A stretch of DNA of 64,000 bases from Granulicella rosea (GCF_900188085.1 NZ_FZOU01000001.1:434001-498000); one strand, 5' to 3'; numbered from the stretch's first letter, positions 24,746 through 33,730 are shown. The notes: a model not told the origin generated them from the letters alone. Numbers and translations: made by a program.

Positions 24746-25315
24746 CTATAGATTCAAGTTTGCGCGCAGACGTTGCCAGGTGGTCTCGAGCGTTTCGGGC
24801 AGCACCCGCGTCTCGGCCGTCACGGTCATGAAATTCGTGTCGCCGAACCAGCGTGGTAACGCATGCAGGTGCAGGTGCTCGGCGATTCCCGCGCCGGCAG
24901 CCTCGCCGATGTTCATCCCCAGGTTGACGCCGTCCGGCCGGTAGACCTCGCGCAGCGCCCGCTCCAGCCGCTGGGCGGTCTCGATCAGCTCATGCGCCGC
25001 CTCGGCGGGCAGCCCGGCCAGCGTGTCCAGATGCTGATACGGAATCACCAGCACGTGGCCCGTGCCGTAAGGAAAGGCGTTCAGGCAGACGAAGACCGAC
25101 CTGCCCCGCAGGACGATCCCGGCGGCCTTCTCGGCCTCCTCGACCGGCATGCCGTTGGCGACGTTCCAGTCCACGGCGGCGATCATGTTGCAGAAGACGC
25201 AACCTTTATCCTGATCGGCCGGCCAGGCGTCGAGCTGCTCCGGCACGCCCTTACGCGCCGATTTTTTCGCGCCGGTGATGTAGTTGTAGCGCCACGGAGT
25301 CCAGAGCCGGTCCAT
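24746..25315 (-). CDS. HIT-family hydrolase (Ap4A phosphorylase-like)
   Basis: 189 aa histidine-triad protein. The catalytic motif EHLHLHALPRW places histidines at residues 147, 149 and 151, and Cys39/Cys42 (GCVFCNM) are the usual metal-binding pair. FPYGTGHVLVIPYQH is the second family block. Members with the LWTPWRYNYI opening act on diadenosine polyphosphates or related nucleotides; the exact substrate is inferred only from that similarity. It is divergent from rpsA. Confidence 0.92.
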   Translation of the reverse strand: MDRLWTPWRYNYITGAKKSARKGVPEQLDAWPADQDKGCVFCNMIAAVDWNVANGMPVEEAEKAAGIVLRGRSVFVCLNAFPYGTGHVLVIPYQHLDTLAGLPAEAAHELIETAQRLERALREVYRPDGVNLGMNIGEAAGAGIAEHLHLHALPRWFGDTNFMTVTAETRVLPETLETTWQRLRANLNL

Positions 25316-25372
25316 ATGCTCCAGTATAGGTGCATGTATGTCTGTAACCGCACAGAGATTGGGCCGCCTCGG

Positions 25373-25401
25373 TTGACTGCCTATCCTCCGGCATATATGC
25401 T
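25373..25401 (+). promoter_or_regulatory. Predicted promoter of rpsA
   Basis: TTGACT at 25373-25378, a 17-base spacer and TATGCT at 25396-25401. It would give a leader of roughly 165-195 bases before the S1 start, long enough for the autoregulation known for S1 in other bacteria, but no specific structure was identified. Confidence 0.5.
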
Positions 25402-25601
25402 TTTGAGTGAGCCACTGCGTGTGGGATCCAAGTGCAGCCGCTCCTCTGCAGAGTTTGTTTCATTCTTGCCTGCTGGTGCTGGAACGAGGAAAGTGAACCC
25501 TGACGAGGCTTTCAAAGCTCTAACGAAAGGGATCGCTGCCAAGTTTTCGCCCGACGACAGAATGGCAGGAATGAATCTTGGACCCCGGAGTCCGCATCAT
25601 C

Positions 25602-27554
25602 ATGGTAGACGACCATAATTCTGAGTACATCGAGAGCAAACCCCTGAACACCGAACTGGAAACCCTAGCGCCTGAAGCGGCAGCGGAGCAGTCCCTGCCG
25701 ACCGAGTCCACCCCAACCAACCACACCCCTGTCGCCGAGTCCGTCTCCGTTCCGGAGATCTCTGCCGCAGCCGAAGAAGAGCCGGATTACGAGGACGCGG
25801 ACTTTGCCGCAGCCCTGGCGAACTTCGACCGCGAGCAGGCAGTCGAGTCGGCCGCAGCACAGAGCCTGACTGCCGAAGAGGTCATTGTGACCGGCACGGT
25901 GGTCAAGATCACCGACAAGCACGTCGTCGTTGACATCGGCCTGAAGTCCGAAGGTCTGCTTCCCCTGGATCAGGTTCTTGACGTCAATGGCGTCTCGAAG
26001 TTCCAGCCGGGCGATGCGGTCGAGGTCGTGGTCGAGCGCGAAGAGACCCATGGCGGCGGATACATCGTCAGCCACGAGAAGGCTCTGCGCCACAAGGTTT
26101 GGGACGTGCTCGAACAGGCGGCCAACGACAAGACCCCGGTCAAGGGTATGGTCCTCAGCCGCGTCAAGGGCGGCCTGACTGTCGATATTGGCATCAAGGC
26201 ATTCCTGCCCGGCTCGCAGATCGAGGTTCGCCCGGTCCGCAACCTGGACGGCTACATCGGCACGGAGATCGAAGTCCGCGTCATCAAGCTGAACAAGAAG
26301 CGCGGCAACGTCGTGATCTCCCGCAAGGAGCTGCTCGAAGAGGAGCAGAACGCGAAGAAGTCCGTCACGCTGGCGACGCTGGAAGAGGGTTCGATCCTCA
26401 CCGGCACCGTCAAGAACCTGACCGACTACGGCGCGTTCGTCGACATGGGCGGTCTGGACGGTCTGCTGCACATCACCGACATGAGCTGGGGCCGCCTGAC
26501 GCATCCGCGCGACCTGGTCAACGTCGGCGACGAGATCCAGGTGAAGGTGCTGAAGTTCGACAAGGACAAGCAGCGCGTTTCGCTCGGCTTCAAGCAGTTG
26601 ACGCCCGATCCGTGGCTCGACGCCACCGAGCGTTACCCGATCGGCGCGCAGGTTCGCGGTCGCGTTCTGTCGGTCACCGACTACGGCGCGTTCGTTGAGC
26701 TGGAGCAGGGCATCGAAGGCCTCGTTCACGTCTCGGAGATGACCTGGTCCAAGCGGATGAAGCATCCGTCGAAGATGGTCAAGCCGGGCGACGAGGTCGA
26801 CACGATCATCCTCTCCGTCAATCCGAACGACCGCCGCATCTCGCTGGGCATGAAGCAGCTCCAGGAGAATCCGTGGGAGCAGCTCGAGGACAAGTACCCG
26901 ACCGGCGCCATCATCGAAGGCCGCGTGCGCAACCTCACGGACTTCGGCGCGTTCATCGAGATCGAGGACGGCATCGACGGTCTGGTGCATGTCTCGAACC
27001 TGAGCTGGACCAAGCGTATCAAGCACCCCTCCGAGGTTCTCAAGAAGGGTGAGAAGGTCCGCGCGATCGTTCTGGGCGTCGAGCCCGAGAACCGCCGCCT
27101 CTCGCTTGGCGTCAAGCAGCTTCAGCCGGATGTCTGGGATACGTTCTTCGCCCAGCACCGCATCGGCGACGTCATCAAGGGTAAGGTTCTGCGCACGGCG
27201 CAGTTCGGCGCCTTCGTTGAGATCGCTGAGGGTGTCGAAGGTCTGTGCCATGTCTCCGAGGCTGTGGATGGAACCGGCAAGCCGGTGGACCTCCAGGTCG
27301 ATCAGGAGCATGAGTTCAAGATCGTCAAGATGAACCAGGAAGAGAAGAAGGTCGGTCTGTCGATTCGTGCGGTTGGCGAAGAGGCAAGCCGCGCCGAGGT
27401 CGAGAGCTACAAGGAACGCGAGCATGGCGGCGGCGGCAAGAAGGGTTCGAACTCCGGTTCCAGCTCGTCGAGCTCCAGCTCCTCCAGCAGCACGACCCTG
27501 GGCGACCTGCTCAACTGGAAGCGCGCCGAGCGCGAGGATGCAGCCGGAGAGTAA
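25602..27554 (+). CDS. rpsA: 30S ribosomal protein S1, six S1 domains
   Basis: About 650 aa. After an acidic Ala/Glu-rich N-terminus of ~95 residues come six OB-fold S1 repeats. The last four carry the classic pattern, for example VRGRVLSVTDYGAFVELEQG, IEGLVHVSEMTW and KPGDEV, and the first two are the diverged ribosome-binding type. S1 binds mRNA and helps initiation on structured leaders. The C-terminus is unusual: a Gly/Lys stretch, then a long serine run, then TTLGDLLNWKRAERED. Start uncertain: ATG 25602 has GGAG about 11 bases upstream; an in-frame TTG at 25578 has AGGAA at better spacing. Confidence 0.95.
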   Translation: MVDDHNSEYIESKPLNTELETLAPEAAAEQSLPTESTPTNHTPVAESVSVPEISAAAEEEPDYEDADFAAALANFDREQAVESAAAQSLTAEEVIVTGTVVKITDKHVVVDIGLKSEGLLPLDQVLDVNGVSKFQPGDAVEVVVEREETHGGGYIVSHEKALRHKVWDVLEQAANDKTPVKGMVLSRVKGGLTVDIGIKAFLPGSQIEVRPVRNLDGYIGTEIEVRVIKLNKKRGNVVISRKELLEEEQNAKKSVTLATLEEGSILTGTVKNLTDYGAFVDMGGLDGLLHITDMSWGRLTHPRDLVNVGDEIQVKVLKFDKDKQRVSLGFKQLTPDPWLDATERYPIGAQVRGRVLSVTDYGAFVELEQGIEGLVHVSEMTWSKRMKHPSKMVKPGDEVDTIILSVNPNDRRISLGMKQLQENPWEQLEDKYPTGAIIEGRVRNLTDFGAFIEIEDGIDGLVHVSNLSWTKRIKHPSEVLKKGEKVRAIVLGVEPENRRLSLGVKQLQPDVWDTFFAQHRIGDVIKGKVLRTAQFGAFVEIAEGVEGLCHVSEAVDGTGKPVDLQVDQEHEFKIVKMNQEEKKVGLSIRAVGEEASRAEVESYKEREHGGGGKKGSNSGSSSSSSSSSSSTTLGDLLNWKRAEREDAAGE

Positions 27555-27581
27555 TCTCCCCGCAGCCTCCGCAAGGAACAG

Positions 27582-27608
27582 AAGGGCCACCCGGATCGGG
27601 TGGCCCTT
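27582..27608. terminator. Terminator between rpsA and mntH
   Basis: Perfect 11-bp stem AAGGGCCACCC/GGGTGGCCCTT around GGATC, followed by TCTCGTTT. The symmetric stem between convergent genes could act in both directions. Confidence 0.8.
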
Positions 27609-27654
27609 CTCGTTTGCCGGAACTGAAATCCAGTGCCAGGCCAAGTGTGTGCCG

Positions 27655-29043
27655 CTACAGATCGAAGGCGATCTGCCCGATCAGCACGGCGTTCAGCGCG
27701 ACGATTACGCCCACGATCACCCAGCCGGCGATGCGGGTCCGCTGCGTATTGGCGAAGCTCTCCATCACCGACGTGCGTCCGGTCAGGATCAGCAGTGGGA
27801 TCAACGCGGCGGGCAGGGTGAAGCTGAGCACCACCTGCGAGAGCACCAGCACCTTCAGCGGGTCCCATCCCAGTGCGATCACCGCGATGGCCGGGACGAT
27901 TGTGATCAGCCGGCGCAGGTAGATCGGGAACTTGATATCGAGGAAGCCTTCGATGATGACCTGTCCGGCCAACACGCCGACGGTCGACGACGACAACCCC
28001 GAGCAGAGCAGCGCCACCGCAAAGACCGTCGCCGAGAGCGGCCCGAGCAGCGGCCCCAGCGTGCGGTGCGCCACCTCGATGTCGGCCACCGGCTCCGCCA
28101 GGTGCGAGAACGCGACGGCCGCCATGACGATCATGGCGGAGTTGATGAGCCACGCCCCGTTCATCGCGATGAAAACATCGACCAGCTCGAAGCGCAGGTA
28201 GCGGCTGCGCATCGTCTTCTTGTCCGTCATGCCCGGCAGCGTCAGCGTCTTCAGCCGCGGCTGCACGAGCGCGGAGTGCAGGTAGATGACGTGCGGCATC
28301 ACCGTCGCGCCCAGCATGCCGACGGCAAGGTAGATGCTCTCGTGGAAGCTCTTCGCACTGCCCGTCGCGAGCGTTGGGATCAGCACGTCGTAGGCGGCCA
28401 GCTTCCAGTCCGGGTGGACGAGGAAGATCTCCACGCCGTAGCAGATGCCAATGACGCCGACCAGCACCATGATCGCGCGCTCGAACCACTGATAGCCGAG
28501 CAGGTCCAGCGCCAGCAGGGCGAAGACCAGCACCGTCGTGATGAGCGCCGAGACCAACAGCGATCCGGTGCGCGAGAGTCCGTGCGCCAGCATCGCCGGA
28601 CCGAAGAGCAGGTACATGCCAAGCGCGGCGCCCAGAAACTCGGCCAAGTCGGTGGCGATGGCGGCGATCTCGGCCGCGATCCAGAGACCGACCGCAGTCC
28701 GCCGCGAAAAGTGGGTGCGGCAGTTCTCGGGTAGCGTCCGCCCGGTCACGATGCCCAGCTTGGCCGAGAGGTACTGGATCAGAATCGCCATCGCGTTCGA
28801 CCAGAGCAACACCCATAGCAGCCGGTAGCCGAAGGCGCTGCCGCCCTGAATATTCGTCGCGAAGTTTCCCGGATCGATATACGCAACCGACGCCACGAAG
28901 GCCGGCCCGAAGTACGACCAGATGCCGCCGGCACGCGGCTTCAAAGGCGCCGTCGTGCTGGCGCCGGCCGCGACTGTCGCGGGCGACGCTACAAGCCTCT
29001 CCCCACTGGGAAGCGATTCGAATTGAGAGGAGAGATCGGCCAT
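27655..29043 (-). CDS. mntH: Nramp-family divalent metal transporter (Mn2+/Fe2+)
   Basis: 462 aa with about eleven membrane helices. The metal-binding motifs are present: YIDPGNFATN in helix 1 and GATVMPHVIYLHS in helix 6, giving Asp, Asn and Met ligands. Most family members have MPHN; here the Asn is Val. It imports Mn2+ (or Fe2+) with protons across the inner membrane. It is divergent from an mntR-like regulator. Two palindromic boxes at 29075-29107, 32-64 bases before the ATG, suggest direct repression by that regulator when metal is plentiful. Confidence 0.93.
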   Translation of the reverse strand: MADLSSQFESLPSGERLVASPATVAAGASTTAPLKPRAGGIWSYFGPAFVASVAYIDPGNFATNIQGGSAFGYRLLWVLLWSNAMAILIQYLSAKLGIVTGRTLPENCRTHFSRRTAVGLWIAAEIAAIATDLAEFLGAALGMYLLFGPAMLAHGLSRTGSLLVSALITTVLVFALLALDLLGYQWFERAIMVLVGVIGICYGVEIFLVHPDWKLAAYDVLIPTLATGSAKSFHESIYLAVGMLGATVMPHVIYLHSALVQPRLKTLTLPGMTDKKTMRSRYLRFELVDVFIAMNGAWLINSAMIVMAAVAFSHLAEPVADIEVAHRTLGPLLGPLSATVFAVALLCSGLSSSTVGVLAGQVIIEGFLDIKFPIYLRRLITIVPAIAVIALGWDPLKVLVLSQVVLSFTLPAALIPLLILTGRTSVMESFANTQRTRIAGWVIVGVIVALNAVLIGQIAFDL

Positions 29044-29074
29044 GTGATTGAAAATGCGGGCACGGCTTCCTGAA

Positions 29075-29090
29075 TTTAGGCAAGCCTATA
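29075..29090. promoter_or_regulatory. Candidate MntR/DtxR-family operator, box 1
   Basis: TTTAGGCAAGCCTATA, an imperfect palindrome with TTAGGC/GCCTA half-sites, as in DtxR/MntR-family operators. It lies in the mntH-mntR intergenic region. Confidence 0.6.
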
Positions 29091-29091
29091 T

Positions 29092-29107
29092 ATTAGGTAT
29101 ACCTAAA
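29092..29107. promoter_or_regulatory. Candidate MntR/DtxR-family operator, box 2
   Basis: ATTAGGTATACCTAAA contains the perfect 14-base palindrome TTAGGTATACCTAA. Its centre is 17 bases from that of box 1, so two dimers could bind on related faces of the helix. Confidence 0.7.
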
Positions 29108-29145
29108 TCTCTGAAATAGGTCAAACTGTAAGCTGGAGAACAGTG

Positions 29146-29850
29146 ATGCCAGCACGGCGGCAGGCAAATGCGAACAGCGAGTCGGTGGACAACTACCTGA
29201 AGGCGATTCTCGTGCTGGGCGGCTCGACCGAGCAGCGGGTGACGAGCACGGCGCTGGCGAATCGGCTGGGCGTCGCGCCGGCGTCGATCACGAACATGCT
29301 GCAGAAGCTGGCAGTGGCCCCGGAGCCGATGGTGGAGTACGAGCGCCATCGCGGCGTACGGCTCTCGCCCGCCGGGCGGCGTCGTGCGCTCGAAATCGTT
29401 CGCCATCACCGACTGATCGAGACCTTTCTGTACGAGATTCTCGACTACCCGATCGAAGAGGTGCATGACGAGGCGGAGCGGTTGGAGCACTTCATCTCGG
29501 AGCGGTTCGAGGAGCGGATCGCTGCGAAGCTGGGCCATCCGAAGACCGATCCGCACGGCCAGTCGATCCCGACGATGGAGGGCCAGATGCCGGTGCGCGA
29601 GGCGATCTGTCTGAGCGAGGCGCTGGCCGGCGGCGCCTACGTGATCGACAGCGTGGGCGAGCGCGACGCGGAGACGCGGCGACGGCTGGAGGCGACGGGG
29701 CTTCGAGTCGGCATCAAACTGCAGGTGCTGCCGCGGACCTCGGCGGAGACCTGCTCGGTGAGCATCCGGCGCGCGGGGCAACCGGAAGACGCGATCGACC
29801 TGACGGCGGAGCTTGCCGGAGGCATTCGGATTGTGCCGTTTGGGATTTGA
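29146..29850 (+). CDS. mntR: MntR/DtxR-family metal-dependent repressor
   Basis: 234 aa. The N-terminal winged helix contains SVDNYLKAILVLGG and the recognition region ALANRLGVAPASITNMLQKL. The dimerisation/metal domain has RHHRLIETFLYEIL and EVHDEAERLEHFIS, with the His/Glu ligands expected in this family. A C-terminal SH3-like (FeoA-type) domain covers about residues 155-234. It should bind the palindromes between itself and mntH in a metal-dependent way. ATG 29146 has GGAG eight bases upstream; a GTG directly before it is in frame. Confidence 0.92.
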   Translation: MPARRQANANSESVDNYLKAILVLGGSTEQRVTSTALANRLGVAPASITNMLQKLAVAPEPMVEYERHRGVRLSPAGRRRALEIVRHHRLIETFLYEILDYPIEEVHDEAERLEHFISERFEERIAAKLGHPKTDPHGQSIPTMEGQMPVREAICLSEALAGGAYVIDSVGERDAETRRRLEATGLRVGIKLQVLPRTSAETCSVSIRRAGQPEDAIDLTAELAGGIRIVPFGI

Positions 29851-29901
29851 TAAGCGATTCCGATAGGAAGCGCCGATCCGTTGGAGCATACTGGAGTCAC
29901 G

Positions 29902-30429
29902 ATGGCCGCAGCTCACACATTGCCGTTCAATGAGCCGTATATTTCGCCGCAGGAGTATTTGCGGACGAGCTACCGGCCTGATCGCGACTATGTGAACGGC
30001 CGGGTGGAGGATCGCAACGTGGGCGAGTGGGAACACGCCACTGTGCAGAAGATGCTGATGCGCATCTTCCTTACGAACGAAGAGGCATGGGGCGTCAACG
30101 CCATTCAGGAGTGCCGCCTGCAGATCGCCGAGGACCGGTTCCGTGTGCCGGACACGATGGTTCTGCGCGCGGGGCTTGAGATCGAGCGCATCGTCTACGA
30201 CGTACCGCTGATTTGCATCGAGGTCATCTCGCGCGAGGACACCTGGAAGCGCCTGCAGGAGGTGCTGGGCGACTACCTTGCCTTTGGCGTCCCACACATC
30301 TGGGCTTTCGATCCGGAGACACGCAAGGCCTATCGCTACGACGAGCGCGGGTTGACGGTCGTAAACGGCGCGCTCTCCGTGCCCGGAACCTCCCTCGTGC
30401 TGCACGTGGACGAGGTCTTTCCCCGATAA
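29902..30429 (+). CDS. Uma2-family (DUF820) putative nuclease, copy 1
   Basis: 175 aa with the restriction-endonuclease-like fold of Uma2 proteins. Key features are the Glu-containing N-terminal part (DYVNGRVEDRNVGEWEHATV), the catalytic-type PDTMVLRAGLE, CIEVISREDTWKRLQEVLGDY with the E-x-(I/V) strand, and FGVPHIWAFDPETRKAYRY. Uma2 proteins are widespread in cyanobacteria and Acidobacteria; their nuclease activity and biological role are unproven. GGAG precedes ATG 29902. This copy differs from the two related to each other at 36167-36794 and 41481-42083. It ends 29 bases before purD. Confidence 0.85.
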   Translation: MAAAHTLPFNEPYISPQEYLRTSYRPDRDYVNGRVEDRNVGEWEHATVQKMLMRIFLTNEEAWGVNAIQECRLQIAEDRFRVPDTMVLRAGLEIERIVYDVPLICIEVISREDTWKRLQEVLGDYLAFGVPHIWAFDPETRKAYRYDERGLTVVNGALSVPGTSLVLHVDEVFPR

Positions 30430-30458
30430 TTGTCCCCCAAAATGCTAGCTTGGAAGAT

Positions 30459-31727
30459 ATGAAGATTCTGGTGATCGGTGGCGGCGGGCGGGAGCACGCC
30501 GTGGTGTGGGCTTTGAGCAGGTCGGCGCGGGTGAGCGAGATCGTCTGCGCGCCGGGCAACGGTGGGATTGCGGCGCTGGCGCGGTGCGTGCCGTTGGACG
30601 TGTCGGATCTGGATGCGACGATCGCGGTCGTCGGCGATGAGCAGCCGGAGCTGGTGGTGGTTGGCCCGGAGGTTCCGCTGTCGCTGGGGCTGGTGGATGA
30701 GCTGACGGCGCTGGGCGTGCGGGCGTTTGGGCCGACGCGGGCGGCGGCGCGGCTGGAGTCGAGCAAGGGCTTCGCCAAGGAGTTCATGCAGCGGCACGGC
30801 ATTCCGACGGCCGGGTACGCGGTCTGCGCCAACTACGCGCAGGCGGAGGCGGCGCTGGAGCGCTTCGCGCCGGAGGTGGTCGTAAAGGCCGACGGGCTGG
30901 CCGCGGGCAAGGGCGTCGTGATCTGCGCAAACCACGAGGAGGCGCTGGCGGCGGCGAGCGGGATGTTCGGCGGGGCGCTGCTCGGCTCGGCCGTGCCCAC
31001 GCTTGTGATCGAGGAGTTCCTGACCGGCCCGGAGGTCTCGTTCTTCGCGGTCTGCGACGGCTTCAAGGCAGTGACGCTGGCCGCCGCGCAGGACCACAAA
31101 CGCGTCGGCGAGGGCGACACCGGGCCGAATACGGGCGGCATGGGCGCCTACTCGACCGACACGCTGATTACGCCGGAGATGTCGGCCTGGCTGCTCGAAA
31201 ACGTCGCCCAGAAGGTCGTCGACGGCATGCGCCAGGAGGGCACGCCGTTTCAGGGCATTCTCTTCTGCGGCATCATGATGACGCCCGCCGGGCCGATGGT
31301 GCTGGAATTCAACACGCGCTTCGGCGACCCGGAGACGCAGGCGATCCTGCTGCGGCTGGAGACCGATCTGCTGGCAATTCTGGAAGCCTCGATCGACGGA
31401 CGCGCGGCTGAGTTGGAGATCAAGCTGAAGCCGGGCGCGAGCGCCTGTGTGATTGCGGCCAGCGGCGGTTATCCCGGCAAGTATCGCTCGGGCCTGCCGA
31501 TCGCGGGACTTGAAGGGCTGGATGGGGATGGGCGCGTGGTCTTCCACTCCGGCACGGCGCTGGTGGACGGCGCGACCTTGACGGCTGGCGGACGCGTGCT
31601 CGCGGTGACGGCTGTCTCGCACGACTTGAAGGACGCACTGGCGAAGGCGTACGAGGCGCTCGATGCGATCCGGTTCGAGGGGATGCAGTTCCGGCGGGAT
31701 ATCGGGTGGCGCGCGCTGGAGGCGTAG
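30459..31727 (+). CDS. purD: Phosphoribosylamine-glycine ligase (GAR synthetase)
   Basis: 422 aa ATP-grasp enzyme of purine biosynthesis, joining glycine to phosphoribosylamine. Diagnostic segments are KILVIGGGGREHA, VVGPEVPLSLGLVDEL, VVKADGLAAGKGVVIC, QDHKRVGEGDTGPNTGGMGA and LEFNTRFGDPETQ. The start at 30459 is fixed by the family N-terminus; the frame is open through the upstream Uma2 gene but that part is not homologous. Full length, no abnormal residues seen. A family 1 repeat region follows. Confidence 0.97.
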   Translation: MKILVIGGGGREHAVVWALSRSARVSEIVCAPGNGGIAALARCVPLDVSDLDATIAVVGDEQPELVVVGPEVPLSLGLVDELTALGVRAFGPTRAAARLESSKGFAKEFMQRHGIPTAGYAVCANYAQAEAALERFAPEVVVKADGLAAGKGVVICANHEEALAAASGMFGGALLGSAVPTLVIEEFLTGPEVSFFAVCDGFKAVTLAAAQDHKRVGEGDTGPNTGGMGAYSTDTLITPEMSAWLLENVAQKVVDGMRQEGTPFQGILFCGIMMTPAGPMVLEFNTRFGDPETQAILLRLETDLLAILEASIDGRAAELEIKLKPGASACVIAASGGYPGKYRSGLPIAGLEGLDGDGRVVFHSGTALVDGATLTAGGRVLAVTAVSHDLKDALAKAYEALDAIRFEGMQFRRDIGWRALEA

Positions 31728-31753
31728 GCACAAGAGGCAGCAACAAAGATAAA

Positions 31754-31896
31754 AGCAGGTCCTTCGCTGCACTCAGGATGACAAGCGTTTTGGGTTGTCG
31801 CCTGGGTATGGCGGGCGATCCAGGCGGGTTCGGAGCGTGGTTACTCCAAATCCCGTCACCAAATCCGTCATCCTGAGCGAGCGAAGGACCTGCGTT
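31754..31896. repeat. Family 1 repeat halves in reversed order, copy 3
   Basis: GCAGGTCCTTCGCTGCACTC followed by AGGATGAC at about 31754-31782, then CGTCATCCTGAGCGAGCGAA followed by GGACCTGCG at about 31867-31895. The two halves are inverted repeats, but the order is the opposite of the other copies: the GCAGGTCC ends face outward here. About 85 bases separate them. Confidence 0.65.
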
Positions 31897-31932
31897 TTGT
31901 TCAGGTTGGCAACGATCTACCCCTGAAACCGG

Positions 31933-32229
31933 CTAGCTCTTGGCAGGCGTGGAGCTGGCCGCTGGCGCCGCGGCGGGAGCTGCGGCGGCAGGCGCGCTCG
32001 ACTCGGACGACGATGCGGAGCCCGAGGTCTTGGTCTCGCTCGAAGGCTTGGCCGAGGCGTATCCATCGGCGTACCAGCCGCCGCCCTTGAACGAGATGGC
32101 CGGGGCGGAGAGCACGCGCGCCAGCGGACCGCCGCAGAACGGGCAGGTCGTGATCTCGGGGTCGGAGAACTTCTGGATCTTCTCCGTGCGCTTGTGGCAG
32201 GCGGAGCATTCGTATTCGTAGAGCGGCAT
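31933..32229 (-). CDS. FmdB-type zinc-ribbon protein
   Basis: 98 aa. The first 45 residues are the FmdB/CxxC zinc ribbon: MPLYEYECSACHKRTEKIQK, then TCPFCGG, giving two CxxC pairs. The C-terminal half is Ser/Ala/Pro-rich and probably unstructured. The founding member was proposed as a regulator of a formamidase gene, but most members have no known role. AAGGAA lies six bases before the ATG at 32229. It is divergent from the GT87-like gene. Confidence 0.85.
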   Translation of the reverse strand: MPLYEYECSACHKRTEKIQKFSDPEITTCPFCGGPLARVLSAPAISFKGGGWYADGYASAKPSSETKTSGSASSSESSAPAAAAPAAAPAASSTPAKS

Positions 32230-32334
32230 GGGCGATTCCTTCGTGTGTTCCAACTCTAGCTTACCGAAGTTACCCGCCGAATGCCCGCCGATACAGTATT
32301 CTGGGCGCACACACCTCATACGACCGGGCCGCAA

Positions 32335-33546
32335 ATGACCTCCGCCGTCCGCACGAGAGTCCTGATCACTGCTATCTGCCTGCTTGCGATCCTATCGCTC
32401 GACGTGTGGATCCACGGGTCGAAGGCCGCCGCGCTCTTCAGCCGCATGCACCTTCATGCATTGCACGCACTGGAGCATCCGTTCTGGGACTCCGAGCCCT
32501 ATGCGACCGGCATCGACAGCTACCTCGCGGGCCGCTCACCGTACACGCTCGACGACCTGAACAACCCGCTTCCCTTCGCGTATCCGCCGGTCTTCGTATG
32601 GGCCGGCGCGGCGCTGGCGCATCTCTTCCCCGCGACCTGGGGCTGGCGGCTGTACATCGCGGTCAATCTGGGAAGCATTCTGGTGCTGGAGTGCGCGCTG
32701 GCGTGGCTGCTGCTGGGCGCGGTGCGGCGGCGCCAGTGGGTTGCGCTCGCGTGCATGACGCCCTTGTGCAGCATCATGTCGACGGTTTTTCTCTCCGGCA
32801 ATATCCACGTCGTCTGGTACGCGGCGGCGCTGCTAGCGGCGATCCCCGCCATCCGCCGGAGGCAGTGGGGTTGGTTCTACGCGGTCGCGTTTCTGGCCGG
32901 GGTGAACCAGCCTATCTTTCTGGTTCTATTGCTCTTCCCCATCTTCGCCGGACGCCGGCAGTACTTCCCCGCAGCCGGCGCCGTGCTGGCCACGGGCGCC
33001 GTGTACCTGGGAGAACGGCTCTTCGTTCCGGAGATGTACAGCCGCTTTCAGGCCTCCATCGCCAACCATCTGGCGGCCTCGCACGACTTCGGACAGGGCG
33101 TCTTCGGCATCGCCGCCGTGCTGCTGGCGCGCGTCCACGTCTCCAGCACAAGACCCGCCGTCGCGATCCAGCTCGCGTTTGCGGCTGCGGTCTACTTCAC
33201 GCTGCTCTGGCTGCGCGGTCGTATTCCGGTCAACGACCGCCGATGGTGGGCGCTGCTGGCGCTGGCGATCGTGCTGATCAATCCGCGCATCATGCCCTAC
33301 GACGCTGCGCTGGGTCTGATACCGTCGATCTACTTCTTCCTGTACGCGCTGCGGCCACGTTGGCAGGCGGCGATCGTACTGCCGGTTGCGCTGGCGAGCG
33401 TGGCGCTGCACAGCATCGTCGGCTTCACACTCGTGCTGCTGACTGCGTTCTGCGTAGGCGTCTGGCAGGCTGCGGGAGAACGGGTGTTCGAGGGGCCGAT
33501 GGTCGGCGAGGAGGAGACGGCTGGGAAAGTGGCGGTTTCCGCATAA
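32335..33546 (+). CDS. GT87/DUF2029-like membrane glycosyltransferase
   Basis: 403 aa with about ten membrane helices. The first periplasmic loop carries GIDSYLAGRSPYTLDDLNNP followed by FAYPPVFVWAG, the acidic loop and Y-P-P motif of GT-C polyprenol-phosphate-mannose-type transferases (GT87). It would add sugars, possibly mannose, to a lipid or glycan on the outer face of the inner membrane. No glycan operon surrounds it. ATG 32335 is chosen because the first helix begins shortly after; the open frame starts earlier at 32281. Confidence 0.75.
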   Translation: MTSAVRTRVLITAICLLAILSLDVWIHGSKAAALFSRMHLHALHALEHPFWDSEPYATGIDSYLAGRSPYTLDDLNNPLPFAYPPVFVWAGAALAHLFPATWGWRLYIAVNLGSILVLECALAWLLLGAVRRRQWVALACMTPLCSIMSTVFLSGNIHVVWYAAALLAAIPAIRRRQWGWFYAVAFLAGVNQPIFLVLLLFPIFAGRRQYFPAAGAVLATGAVYLGERLFVPEMYSRFQASIANHLAASHDFGQGVFGIAAVLLARVHVSSTRPAVAIQLAFAAAVYFTLLWLRGRIPVNDRRWWALLALAIVLINPRIMPYDAALGLIPSIYFFLYALRPRWQAAIVLPVALASVALHSIVGFTLVLLTAFCVGVWQAAGERVFEGPMVGEEETAGKVAVSA

Positions 33547-33601
33547 GCAAACGCCAAAGCAGAATCCTCTGCGAGGACGACAACAAGAAAACCAACCGCG
33601 T

Positions 33602-33691
33602 GTGCTCCTGAGCAGAGCGTGGCGCAGCGGAAGGACCTGCTTCTCTGCCCGTACAGGCGAGAAGCAGGTCCTTCACTACGTTCAGGATGAC
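33602..33691. repeat. Family 1 dispersed inverted repeat, copy 4
   Basis: The left half GTGCTCCTGAGCAGAGCGTG ... GAAGGACCTGCTTCTC and the right half GAGAAGCAGGTCCTTCACTA ... GTTCAGGATGACA are inverted around a short GC-rich centre. It lies between the convergent GT87-like and serA genes. Confidence 0.75.
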
Positions 33692-33730
33692 AGTTTGTGG
33701 GTTCAGGGTGACGAGCTTGCGGGGCGACTC

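Noticed and set aside
25665..27644. 659-codon open frame antisense to rpsA
   Set aside because: Mirror of the S1 codons; no recognisable domain, and it runs through the rpsA terminator.
29086..30405. Open frame antisense to mntR and Uma2
   Set aside because: Spans two well-supported plus-strand genes and has no domain features.
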